A stretch of 40,708 nucleotides of DNA from Candidatus Berkelbacteria bacterium (GTDB taxonomy: Bacteria; Patescibacteriota; UBA1384; XYA2-FULL-43-10; 1-14-0-10-43-13), in contig JAPLVL010000016.1 of the NCBI GenBank assembly GCA_026397135.1, positions 1 through 40,708 on the forward strand, given 5' to 3'. The notes below the pieces were generated by a model. That model had not been told where the DNA came from and did not search any database. It saw only the letters and a program-made list of their open reading frames with translations. Below are positions 7,286 to 14,286 of this stretch, in pieces. Numbering within the stretch: position 1 is the stretch's first letter; every line of letters starts with the position of its first letter. The translations under genes were made by a program, and so were the position numbers.

Positions 7286-7600
7286 ATGAAGATCGGCTTT
7301 ACAAACTCAGCATTCGCTTCGATTACAGACATACTTAAATCCAATTCCGGTACAAATGCCAGTCTTGGTAGTGTTTTGAGCGTAGTCAAGGGATTTGTCA
7401 GTCTCGCTCTTGACTATGCCGGTATTCTGGCTGCTATAATGGTATTATATTCGGCATTTCTTTATGTAAGTGCTTTCGGCGAGGAGAGTAAATCTGAGTC
7501 AGCCAAGAAAACCCTATACTGGGCTCTGATTGGTTTAGCAGTGATTGTTCTCTCATCTGTTATTAAAAATTTCGTATTGAAAGAAGCTTCAGGAAAATAA
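7286..7600 (+). CDS. type IV secretion pilin-like two-helix protein (copy 3)
   Basis: A 104-residue protein with the shared two-helix layout: YAGILAAIMVLYSAFLYVSAFGEE, then charged SKSESAKKTL, then WALIGLAVIVLSSVI. The N-terminal ~40 residues are weakly hydrophobic and unlike the other copies. GAGGGAAAA precedes the ATG. It follows the chimeric gene after 38 bases and precedes the next copy by one base, so it is an operon member. The closest resemblance is to the C-terminal module of the preceding chimera (both carry GEE and AKKTL). Confidence 0.82.
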   Translation: MKIGFTNSAFASITDILKSNSGTNASLGSVLSVVKGFVSLALDYAGILAAIMVLYSAFLYVSAFGEESKSESAKKTLYWALIGLAVIVLSSVIKNFVLKEASGK

Positions 7601-7601
7601 C

Positions 7602-7907
7602 ATGTTAAAAGATTTAATTACCAAAACTTATGCCTATAATTTTAGCGCGCTGCGTGTTGGCTATAACGCCAACAAAAATGTCACCGTCGACGGCATAGTT
7701 TCGATTGTTATTCAATGGGTTTCGATCATCGGCGGCGTAGTTGCCTTGGCTTATCTCATTTATTCCGGCTTTCTCTACTTAACAGCTGCCGGCAATCCTG
7801 ATCACACCAAGAAGGGAAGTCAGGGAATTCTCTGGTCAATTGTCGGAATCATTGTACTCTCTCTTACCTATGTCATATTCAGCGTAATCAGAGGGGAGAT
7901 TAGCTAA
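7602..7907 (+). CDS. type IV secretion pilin-like two-helix protein (copy 4)
   Basis: A 101-residue member of the tandem family. Core residues run VSIIGGVVALAYLIYSGFLYLTAAGN, then the charged HTKKGSQG turn, then ILWSIVGIIVLSLTYVIF. It is very close to the copy at 8219 and to the broken copy between them, which points to recent tandem duplication. Its start lies one base after the previous stop, with AGGAAAA as ribosome site. It should be an integral membrane protein with both termini on one side. Confidence 0.83.
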   Translation: MLKDLITKTYAYNFSALRVGYNANKNVTVDGIVSIVIQWVSIIGGVVALAYLIYSGFLYLTAAGNPDHTKKGSQGILWSIVGIIVLSLTYVIFSVIRGEIS

Positions 7908-7909
7908 CA

Positions 7910-8174
7910 ATGAGCCAGATGATATTAGAAAAAGCTTTGGCTGCCGATGGTGATAAATGGATGATGAGCAGCCATCAATATTGTTTCGGTTGTAGCTGGA
8001 GTAATCGCTTTTTCTTACCTTATTTACTCAGGCTTTCTCTATCTGACCGCAGGTGGTAACGGAGACGCATCGAAGAAAGGTGGACAGGGAGTCATTAATG
8101 CTATTATCGGGATTGCCATTATTTCGCTTTCGTACGCAATTTTCCGGGCCATTGAAGCATTTATCAATAAGTAA
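7910..8174 (+). pseudogene. frameshifted pilin-like copy
   Basis: From ATG 7910 the frame reads a normal-looking N-terminus (MSQMILEKALAADGDKW). It then leaves the family and stops near 8060. The rest of the family sequence (AINIVSVVAGVIAF ... YLIYSGFLYLTAGG ... LSYAIF) is intact in the +1 frame from 7971 to the TAA at 8172-8174. Between the shared Trp codon and the conserved AIN codons there are 10 bases here (7961-7970) but 24 in the paralogue at 8219, a net loss of 14. Two TGA codons sit in the +1 frame just before the homology, and no start codon serves the 3' part. A decayed paralogue fits best; assembly error or programmed shifting remain possible. Confidence 0.8.
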
Positions 8175-8218
8175 TATAATTGAAAATAAACAATTAAAAT
8201 ATAATTTGGAGGTGAGTT

Positions 8219-8527
8219 ATGGATTTGGTTACTAAGATTTTCGCGTTAAGCCAGGGTAATGATATTGCCACCAATGTTGTGATCAACACAGACACAAATT
8301 GGACAATCGGCACAATCGTCGGCACAGCTATCAACTGGGTTTCTTTGATTGCTGGTGTAGTAGCGTTCTTCTACTTGATTTATTCCGGCTTTCTCTATCT
8401 TACTGCCGGCGGTAATGCAGACGCAGCCAAAAAGGGTCAACAGGGCATCTTGAATGCTATTATTGGTATCGTTATTATTGCGCTATCATACGCAATCTTC
8501 ACTGCTGTAGTGAAACAATTCTCCTAA
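8219..8527 (+). CDS. type IV secretion pilin-like two-helix protein (copy 6)
   Basis: A 102-residue last member of the array. The two helices (WVSLIAGVVAFFYLIYSGFLYLTAGG and ILNAIIGIVIIALSYAIF) surround NADAAKKGQQG. It has the strongest ribosome site of the set (GGAGGTGA, 8208-8215), only three bases from the ATG, so it may be the most highly made subunit. An intrinsic terminator follows 20 bases later and closes the operon. Near identity of the core to the copies at 7602 and 7910 supports serial duplication. Confidence 0.85.
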   Translation: MDLVTKIFALSQGNDIATNVVINTDTNWTIGTIVGTAINWVSLIAGVVAFFYLIYSGFLYLTAGGNADAAKKGQQGILNAIIGIVIIALSYAIFTAVVKQFS

Positions 8528-8545
8528 GGACAAATTTGAGGAGTA

Positions 8546-8576
8546 AAAACCAGAGACAAAGGTCTCTGGTTTTTTG
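8546..8576 (+). terminator. intrinsic terminator of the pilin operon
   Basis: CCAGAGAC (8550-8557) pairs with GTCTCTGG (8562-8569) around a 4-base loop, with six T residues after and AAAA before. It ends the operon that begins at the lipoprotein or galU gene. Confidence 0.92.
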
Positions 8577-8588
8577 TTTGACTTCAGA

Positions 8589-8594
8589 TATAAT
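8589..8594 (+). promoter_or_regulatory. -10 element for a probably leaderless message
   Basis: A perfect TATAAT ends six bases before the ATG at 8601. Initiation at the usual distance would fall on or next to that ATG, so the message would be leaderless. No convincing -35 is visible, because the position is occupied by the preceding terminator. Confidence 0.45.
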
Positions 8595-8600
8595 CTCATT

Positions 8601-10019
8601 ATGTTTATTTTTGTAATAATAATAGTGCTTGCTCTAACTATTGGAGCTATCAATTATCCTGATTCAGATTTGGGCTGGCATCTCTATCTTGGGAAAACCA
8701 TAAATGAATCTCATCATCTGATTCAAAATTTCGTCGGCTATAATTCCTTTTCATCGCTTCAGATTATCGATCACGAATGGTTGCTTGACTATTTGATTTA
8801 TCACCTTGAACACACTTTCGGTTACTTCTCGTTCGTAATCTTAACCTTTGCCGTCATTTCGCTTGCCCTTTGGTTTATTTATCAAGTCGCTAAGCACAAG
8901 AGCAATTCACTCTGCGCCGTATTTATTACCCTGGTTCTAATTTTGCCAATCTCCAACTTTTTCAGGATTTTCCGAGCTCAATTTCTGCTTCTGCTGGCAA
9001 CAGCTGGCCTTGTTTATGTCAAAACTTTTGTCAAAGATTGGCGATGGCGATATTTCATTTATTTTTTCATCTTCCTTCTCGGTAACAATCTCCATGGTGG
9101 ATTTCTCATCCTTACCCTGATTCCGATTTTGCTTGAATTAGATTTTTCCAGGTGGCAAAGGTTTATAATTTTGATTGGAGTATTGCTCCTCGCTCTTTCC
9201 CTAAATCCATACGGTCTAGAATATTGGCGGCTTGTCCTCAACTACCAGCAAAACACTTATTATCTCACGCACATCGCAGAGTGGATTCCGCTTTATCGCA
9301 AACCCTACAATTGGGGCACGCTCGCTGCTCCTCTCGCCCTGTTTCTCATTCTTCTGCTTTTCAATCGAAATTGGCAGAAACAAAAGCTAGGAAATGCCAT
9401 CTTGCTTCTGATATTCTTGGTCGTATCAGTAAAAGCAAGGCGAATGTTGCCAATCTTTATGATCCTAGCTGCTCCTGACGCATCACTTGGCCTGTCAGAG
9501 CTATTCCAGTCGCTTCGAGCTTCGAAAAAGTTCTATTATGTCCCGGCTTCAATAATATTTTTGGTGATCTTTTCGTATTTTACTTTCGCCATTTTCTCGG
9601 CCGGCACCTTTTCTTCGAATCCTTACACCAAAAACCTGGATTATCCGATTTCCGCTCTCAATTTTCTGTCTCAAAATCAACCTCAAAGTGGCAATATTTT
9701 GAACTACTACGCTTGGGGTGGCTTTCAGCTTTGGACTCACCCGGAGCTCAAAGTTTTCATAGACGGCAGGGGACCGCAAACCGAAATTAGCCCAGGAATT
9801 TCAATTCTGGAGGAATATAATAAGTTTTTTCAGAAAAATAAAAGTTTGACACAATCAAAACTTGATCAATACAATATCACGGACGTACTGATGCCCGCTT
9901 CGGCTAAAATTGAGGGAGTGGACAACCAAGCCCAAAATTTGATTAATTGTCTGAAAAATAATCCTGGTTGGAAGATAGCTTATCAAGACAAGGTCGCAAT
10001 AGTTTTCATCCGCAAATAA
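8601..10019 (+). CDS. polytopic membrane protein of unknown function
   Basis: The ~472-residue protein has around ten hydrophobic helices in its first 340 residues and a C-terminal soluble region of about 120 residues. The early motif NYPDSDLGWHLYLGK and the pair DHEWLLDYLIY follow the first helix, where GT-C glycosyltransferases carry acidic catalytic residues. The tail contains ILNYYAWGGFQLW, VFIDGRGPQTE and LDQYNITDVLMP, a pattern seen in uncharacterised membrane proteins related to PMT/ArnT-like enzymes. That relation is inference. The ATG at 8601 is preferred because an upstream in-frame ATG (8574) lies inside the terminator. No ribosome site is visible. It converges with the PilB-like gene. 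Confidence 0.75.
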   Translation: MFIFVIIIVLALTIGAINYPDSDLGWHLYLGKTINESHHLIQNFVGYNSFSSLQIIDHEWLLDYLIYHLEHTFGYFSFVILTFAVISLALWFIYQVAKHKSNSLCAVFITLVLILPISNFFRIFRAQFLLLLATAGLVYVKTFVKDWRWRYFIYFFIFLLGNNLHGGFLILTLIPILLELDFSRWQRFIILIGVLLLALSLNPYGLEYWRLVLNYQQNTYYLTHIAEWIPLYRKPYNWGTLAAPLALFLILLLFNRNWQKQKLGNAILLLIFLVVSVKARRMLPIFMILAAPDASLGLSELFQSLRASKKFYYVPASIIFLVIFSYFTFAIFSAGTFSSNPYTKNLDYPISALNFLSQNQPQSGNILNYYAWGGFQLWTHPELKVFIDGRGPQTEISPGISILEEYNKFFQKNKSLTQSKLDQYNITDVLMPASAKIEGVDNQAQNLINCLKNNPGWKIAYQDKVAIVFIRK

Positions 10020-10043
10020 ACACCAGCTCGATATTAAACCGTT

Positions 10044-11696
10044 CTAACCTTTGGTTACTCTCCAAACTTCTTCCTTCGTCGTCGAGCCCTCGATTGCCTT
10101 GATTAGACCATCCGTTTCCATCGTTATCATACCTAACCTCAAAGCCTCACGCTCAAACACCATGATTGAGGCCTTTTGGGTGATCAGAGTTTCGATTACT
10201 TCGTTTGGAATAATATATTCAACAATAACTTCTCGCCCAGAGTAGCCAGTCATCGAACATTCGGGACAACCTTTGGCCCGAAGCAAAACAGGCGGTGTTG
10301 GTGTCAGTTTGTCTGCTACCTCCTTAATAATTCGAGCTTTGTAGGGTAGTAATCGCTCCAAGATTTGTGACCATTCTGCTTGCTCTGGCTGATATTTTTC
10401 GGCGCATTTCTGGCAAACCCGACGGACAAGGCGTTGTGCCATAATCAAGTTGATCGAGCCAGAAAGCAGGAATGGTTTGACTCCCATATCAATGAAACGA
10501 GCATAAACAGCCGGTGCAGAGTTGGCATGAATTGTCGAAAGAAGTAGATGCCCCGTCAGAGCAGCCTGAACCGCAATTTCGGCTGTTTGCAAGTCTCGTA
10601 TCTCGCCGACCATTAAGATGTCCGGATCTTGGCGCAGAGAGGCTCTGAGACCATCAGCAAATTCATAGCCGAGGCCTGGTTTGACCTGACTTTGTTCAAT
10701 TCCATCAATTTTGTATTCAACAGGATCTTCAAGTGTAATAATTTTTACTCCCGGTTTTTTGAGCGTCATCAAGACAGCATACAGAGTGGTAGATTTACCA
10801 CTTCCAGTCGGACCAGAGGTGATTACCATACCGTGTGGCTTGGAAACAGCAGACTTAATCGCGTTCAAAGCATCGGGGCGAAAACCCATTTTGTCCATAC
10901 CGATAATTGCTTTGTCTGTGTTCAGAAGACGCAAAACAATCGACTCACCATAGGCCGATGGCATCAGAGAAACACGAAAGTCAATTGCTTCGCCATCTGG
11001 AGGGGCAAAACTAAAACGACCATCCTGTGGCTTGTCGGAAATATCCATACGCAGGCCAGACATAAATTTAATACGGGAGACCAACTGGTGATATTTGATC
11101 AAAGGCAAAACAACTATCTCTTGGAGAACACCGTCAACACGATAACGGGTTACAAAATTTCCTTCGATCGGTTCGAAATGAATATCAGAAGCATCCAATC
11201 TCATTGCCCCGACCAGCAATACATCGAGCAGTTTGGTCGTCGAAGCGGATTTGGCCGCCTCGGCCGCCGATTTCATATCTTTGATATCAAGATTACGAAT
11301 ATCATTTAGCTCCTGCTCATGTTTTGCTTGACGCTCCACTTCCTTCTCCCTGTACAATTTGTAATTTTCCAGAGCATAAAGAAGACTGGACTGAGAAATT
11401 ACGCTAACATTGAAAGAAAATGATTTTTCTTTGCTTATTTGATCCAGATAATTCAAGCACTCGATATCATTCGGGTCAACAACTCCGACTTTGACCTGAT
11501 TGTTCAGTCGCAAATAGGGAACGACTTTGTGTATAGTGGCCATTTCCTCTGGAATTACTGCCAAAACCTCCTCAACCATCGGATAACCGCTTAGGTTTAT
11601 ATAATTTAATCCCAGCGCCGCCGCCAGCTCCGCAGCGTGTTTTTCCTCCATTTCACGATTGATATTGCCAAGAGTTGTCTTAATATCTTTCAACAT
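10044..11696 (-). CDS. pilB: type IV pilus / type II secretion assembly ATPase, PilB/GspE family
   Basis: The 550-residue protein has an N-terminal MshEN-type region (about residues 1-130, including LGLNYINLSGYPM and VIPEEMATIHKVVPYL) and the hexameric ATPase core. Walker A is GPTGSGKST (near residue 295) and the Walker B/Asp region is DPDILMVGEIRD. The zinc-binding CxxC pairs are CQKC (near 427) and CPEC (near 477). PilB ATPases power pilus extension at the inner membrane. No pilC, pilT, prepilin or peptidase gene accompanies it here, so partners must lie elsewhere. AAGGA precedes the start. It is unrelated to the VirB4-type ATPase encoded further right. Confidence 0.93.
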   Translation of the reverse strand: MLKDIKTTLGNINREMEEKHAAELAAALGLNYINLSGYPMVEEVLAVIPEEMATIHKVVPYLRLNNQVKVGVVDPNDIECLNYLDQISKEKSFSFNVSVISQSSLLYALENYKLYREKEVERQAKHEQELNDIRNLDIKDMKSAAEAAKSASTTKLLDVLLVGAMRLDASDIHFEPIEGNFVTRYRVDGVLQEIVVLPLIKYHQLVSRIKFMSGLRMDISDKPQDGRFSFAPPDGEAIDFRVSLMPSAYGESIVLRLLNTDKAIIGMDKMGFRPDALNAIKSAVSKPHGMVITSGPTGSGKSTTLYAVLMTLKKPGVKIITLEDPVEYKIDGIEQSQVKPGLGYEFADGLRASLRQDPDILMVGEIRDLQTAEIAVQAALTGHLLLSTIHANSAPAVYARFIDMGVKPFLLSGSINLIMAQRLVRRVCQKCAEKYQPEQAEWSQILERLLPYKARIIKEVADKLTPTPPVLLRAKGCPECSMTGYSGREVIVEYIIPNEVIETLITQKASIMVFEREALRLGMITMETDGLIKAIEGSTTKEEVWRVTKG

Positions 11697-12121
11697 TTGA
11701 ATCCTTCTTTAATCAACTTCATTATACAAGATGAAAATCATGCTGTCTAACACAACTGGATTTAATAAAGTAATTTTGATATAGTTTATTCTCGTGGAAG
11801 GTTGGCTCCCGCATTACGCTTTGCGTAAGCAGAGACACTTGCTCCCGCACCGACTTCGTCGGGCAGGGATGCGGTGAGTAATGTATTTTGTTTATATATT
11901 AAAAAGTCAAAAAGATAATAAACATTATTACGGTTCGAGTTCTGATCTTAATAGGAGATCGCTAGATCATAATTCTGGAAAAGTTATTTCCACAAAAAAC
12001 CGGCGACTTTTTTATTAATCTATTCGGAAGTGTATAGTAATAAAAAGGAAGCATTGGAAAGAGAAAAGTTTTTCAAGAAAAGATCAGGTTATAAGTTTTT
12101 AAAAGAAAAGAAAATAATTTA
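11697..12121. other. 425-bp intergenic stretch with small hairpins, no gene seen
   Basis: This stretch separates the divergent pilB and tRNA-Ser(CGA) genes. No frame looks coding. It holds TTACGC/GCGTAA (11814-11828) and CCGAC/GTCGG (11850-11862) hairpins, and CTCCCGCA occurs twice (11806-11813 and 11842-11849). The CGAAGTCG-type hairpin resembles one at 37280-37290. The right 200 bases are A+T-rich and should hold the tRNA promoter, which I could not place with confidence. Confidence 0.6.
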
Positions 12122-12211
12122 GGTGAGATGCCTGAGTGGTTGAAAGGGCCGGTCTCGAAAACCGGTAGCTGCGCAAGCGGCTCGTGGGTTCAAATCCCAC
12201 TCTCACCGCCA
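12122..12211 (+). tRNA. tRNA-Ser (anticodon CGA)
   Basis: The acceptor GGTGAGA pairs with TCTCACC, the anticodon loop CTCGAAA gives CGA, a long class II variable arm is present, and the T-loop is TTCAAAT. A G discriminator and an encoded CCA (12209-12211) end the gene. It decodes UCG serine codons and is the second serine tRNA in the window. A terminator begins at the final A of the CCA. Confidence 0.97.
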
Positions 12212-12243
12212 AAAAAATCCCAAGTTGAACTTGGGATTTTTTT
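12211..12243. terminator. bidirectional intrinsic terminator
   Basis: A 15-bp stem made of an A7 run plus TCCCAAGT pairs with its complement, ending in a T7 run. It stops the tRNA-Ser transcript on plus and the rnpA-yidD-yidC transcript on minus. Confidence 0.92.
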
Positions 12244-12291
12244 ATTCTTACTCACTTATTCATTGACTTACTGATTCACTGATTCAGTGTC

Positions 12292-13233
12292 TTATTTTTT
12301 CGTCCGAACAGTCACATTTACACCAGACTTCCTCTCTGCCTTCGAGAGACGTTTGTCCATCATTCCAATCATTCTGTCCTGTAAATTCGATTCTTTTTTG
12401 ACTTCTTTTGCTTCCGGCTCTTTCTTGGATTTATCTTCGGTCATTTGTTCAATTTCGGCTTTGTCAACTTCTGCAACTTTGGGAAGGGAAAAACCAAGCT
12501 GAATTTTTTGCCACGGATCGAGATTTCCCTTGTCAACTTTCTTCGAAACATAGTTGACATACCACTGCTGTCCGATGAAGAAAAAGTTTGTTACGATCCA
12601 ATAAACAACCAAGGCAGCCGGAGTCAGCCTACAAACAATCATTGTAATCACCGGCATCATGAAGATCATTTGTCTCGAAGCCATTGCCATCGGATCAGCT
12701 TCTTCTGGATTCTTACTTGGTTTTGGCATCGACATCATTGAGTAGCCAAGTTGAAATAGTCCGGCAATAATCGGCAAAACCCAAAGACTTGGTTTGGTCA
12801 AATCCAATCCCATTGCAGCCGTATTAATAAAACTCGGTTGGTGAACGAAGGAATAAAGGTCAGCATAACCTTTTCCGCTCAGTCCAGAACGAAATACACT
12901 GTAAAGAACCAGAATAATTGGAATTTGAATCAGAGTCGGCAGGCAGGAACCAAAAGGAGAGTGACCTTCCTCCTTGTAAACGGCCATTATTGCTTCCTGT
13001 TGCTTTTTGGGATCGGTAATCGTTTTTCTGATTTTATTTATCTTTGTCTGAATCGCAAAGTTTTTGATCTGGAAAAAGGCCGCCTTCAGCGATTGAGGCA
13101 GTAGTGCAAGGCGAATAATCAGGGTCAAAATTAGAATCGACCAGAGAATTGAGTGGCCGGGAACTAATCCTGTAATGAAGATTAGAACATTGTAGAGCGG
13201 TTTGTAGAGAACAATGTGAAGAAGATTTTTCAT
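12292..13233 (-). CDS. yidC: membrane protein insertase YidC/Oxa1 family
   Basis: The 313-residue protein inserts and folds membrane proteins with or without SecYEG. It has the short monoderm-type layout without a large periplasmic domain. The conserved Arg of the hydrophilic groove is in LIIRLALLPQSL (near residue 40). A cytoplasmic hairpin region (KINKIRKTITDPKKQQEAIMAVYKEE) is followed by further helices and a basic tail rich in Lys and Glu. It is last in the rnpA-yidD-yidC run, 14 bases after yidD. Every pilin-like and channel protein encoded nearby would be a possible client, but that is inference. Confidence 0.95.
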   Translation of the reverse strand: MKNLLHIVLYKPLYNVLIFITGLVPGHSILWSILILTLIIRLALLPQSLKAAFFQIKNFAIQTKINKIRKTITDPKKQQEAIMAVYKEEGHSPFGSCLPTLIQIPIILVLYSVFRSGLSGKGYADLYSFVHQPSFINTAAMGLDLTKPSLWVLPIIAGLFQLGYSMMSMPKPSKNPEEADPMAMASRQMIFMMPVITMIVCRLTPAALVVYWIVTNFFFIGQQWYVNYVSKKVDKGNLDPWQKIQLGFSLPKVAEVDKAEIEQMTEDKSKKEPEAKEVKKESNLQDRMIGMMDKRLSKAERKSGVNVTVRTKK

Positions 13234-13247
13234 AATTTATTTATTAA

Positions 13248-13481
13248 TTAATATACTGGATCATTTCCGCCCCGACTCCAAGGATTGCAACGCAATATTC
13301 GATACAAACCCCTGACTCCACCAAGAAACAAGCCTCTTTTTTCAATCGATTGTTTCATATATTCAGAACAAGAAGGAGTATATTTGCAAAAGCCATTAGG
13401 GTGATACACCCGAAACCAACCATGGTCTAGTGACAATGTCTTCTGGTAAAGCGAGATGAAAAATATAACCACTTTTTTCAT
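13248..13481 (-). CDS. yidD: membrane protein insertion efficiency factor YidD
   Basis: The 77-residue product carries the family signature HPNGFCKYTPSCSEYM followed by RGLFLGGVRGLYRILRCNPW. The three conserved Cys are present. The start is chosen at 13481 because its ATG overlaps the rnpA stop as ATGA, giving translational coupling; an upstream in-frame ATG at 13508 would overlap rnpA by 31 bases. YidD supports YidC-dependent insertion at the inner membrane. The order rpmH, rnpA, yidD, yidC is the widely conserved one. Confidence 0.95.
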   Translation of the reverse strand: MKKVVIFFISLYQKTLSLDHGWFRVYHPNGFCKYTPSCSEYMKQSIEKRGLFLGGVRGLYRILRCNPWSRGGNDPVY

Positions 13482-13825
13482 TTCAATACATTTGCGAGAC
13501 GAAGACACTGCTCAAAATCAGTTTTGATCTGGTTGTAATCATAAGGATATAGATATCCGGAACGAAAAACAACAACAATACTATAACCCGATCTAATACT
13601 AGGAATCAAATCTCTCACAATTGCTCTCATCTTGCGTCTCAAAAGATTACGGCGAGTTGCTCGCTTCTCAACTTTGTTAGAAACAACAAAACCAAACCGT
13701 GCAGCTGTCTCATCTGGACTTTTCAGAATCCTGACAGCCATATTGCCGGTGTTGATTGGTTTTGAGCGTCGAAAAATCTGACTGTACTCTCGATCTTTTC
13801 GGATTCGATTTATTTTATTCAACAT
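13478..13825 (-). CDS. rnpA: ribonuclease P protein component
   Basis: This is the 115-residue basic protein subunit of RNase P, which matures tRNA 5' ends with the catalytic RNA. The conserved RNR-type helix is KRATRRNLLRRKMR, preceded by GFVVSNKVEK and followed by SIVVVFRSGY. The length is normal. No Shine-Dalgarno site precedes the ATG. A perfect terminator hairpin separates it from rpmH, so expression may depend on partial read-through or on its own A+T-rich promoter. The catalytic RNA gene is not in the window. Confidence 0.95.
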   Translation of the reverse strand: MLNKINRIRKDREYSQIFRRSKPINTGNMAVRILKSPDETAARFGFVVSNKVEKRATRRNLLRRKMRAIVRDLIPSIRSGYSIVVVFRSGYLYPYDYNQIKTDFEQCLRLANVLK

Positions 13826-13854
13826 AATATTAGAATAACATTATTTCGTTATCG

Positions 13855-13877
13855 AAAAAATGAGCTTTCGCTCATTT
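13855..13877 (-). terminator. terminator/attenuator between rpmH and rnpA
   Basis: Read on the minus strand, AAATGAGC, a GAAA tetraloop and GCTCATTT form an 8-bp stem followed by a run of U residues. It lies 23 bases after the rpmH stop and would reduce rnpA-yidD-yidC transcription relative to rpmH. Confidence 0.82.
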
Positions 13878-13900
13878 AGCCATCTGTTTCTTAGGTCTGT

Positions 13901-14035
13901 TTAGACAGCCAAAATCTTTCGGCCTTTTGCTCGGCGTCTTCGCAGGACATTGCGACCAGCAAGACTGGCCATTCTTTTCAAAAAGCCGTGTACGCGCTGT
14001 CTTCTTCTTTTGTTTGGTTGATATGTTCTTTTCAT
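13901..14035 (-). CDS. rpmH: 50S ribosomal protein L34
   Basis: This 44-residue gene is easily missed because of its size. It reads MKRTYQPN at the start, [16 protein letters not shown] in the middle and [13 protein letters not shown] at the end, matching L34 throughout. The basic middle (KRRRQR) differs slightly from the usual KKR. L34 is a small rRNA-binding protein of the large subunit. No ribosome site precedes the ATG, and a promoter lies only ten bases upstream, so the message is probably leaderless. It is divergent from dnaA as in most bacterial origins. Confidence 0.95.
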   Translation of the reverse strand: MKRTYQPNKRRRQRVHGFLKRMASLAGRNVLRRRRAKGRKILAV

Positions 14036-14044
14036 AGCAAAAGT

Positions 14045-14073
14045 ACCATAACAGTTTTTTATTCATAAATCAA
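14045..14073 (-). promoter_or_regulatory. probable rpmH promoter
   Basis: On the minus strand, TTGATT (14068-14073) and TATGGT (14045-14050) are 17 bases apart. Transcription would start near 14038, just before the ATG at 14035, consistent with a leaderless or near-leaderless rpmH message. Confidence 0.5.
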
Positions 14074-14224
14074 GATTAAATAAGCAGCAAAAATTAAGAA
14101 TTAAGAATTAAGCCAATAATTTCACGGAATCCTGACCACTGAATCCTGAATTCTTACTCTTAGAATCTTTTCCCCAAGATTACCGCTTCTATTGGACAGA
14201 ATTTAAGCTACGGAATGCGGTGTA

Positions 14225-14254
14225 TTGCAGAGCCTGTGGATAACTTGTTATATT
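14225..14254 (+). promoter_or_regulatory. dnaA promoter with DnaA box in the spacer
   Basis: TTGCAG (14225-14230) and TATATT (14249-14254) are 18 bases apart. A perfect DnaA box, TGTGGATAA at 14235-14243, lies between them. DnaA bound here would block RNA polymerase, the classical autorepression design. The predicted start near 14261 leaves a 26-base leader with AGGAAAGG before the dnaA ATG. Confidence 0.75.
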
Positions 14255-14286
14255 TTTTATTGGTCAACTATTAGGAAAGGCAAATC

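Noticed and set aside
7910-8174. Programmed frameshifting in the pilin copy
   Set aside because: No slippery heptamer or stimulatory pseudoknot is evident, and the spacing loss against the paralogue explains the shift more simply. Kept as pseudogene.
8200-8205. TATAAT before the last pilin gene as its promoter
   Set aside because: Transcription from it would start inside the ribosome site GGAGGTGA, and the candidate -35 is only 14 bases away.
11800-11885. Possible SRP (4.5S) RNA, because TTGGCTCCCGCA recalls part of it
   Set aside because: The conserved GGAAG/AGCAGC apical core and GNRA loop are absent, and the segment folds as separate short hairpins.
4823-13480. Recoding of UGA as glycine, as in some CPR lineages
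   Set aside because: UGA ends the solute-binding lipoprotein (4824-4826) and rnpA (13478-13480) at the family-expected points, and conserved Gly positions use GGN codons.
13872-14066. 64-residue open frame over the rpmH region
   Set aside because: It is an out-of-frame reading. The true gene in another frame is L34 (13901-14035), matching the family end to end.
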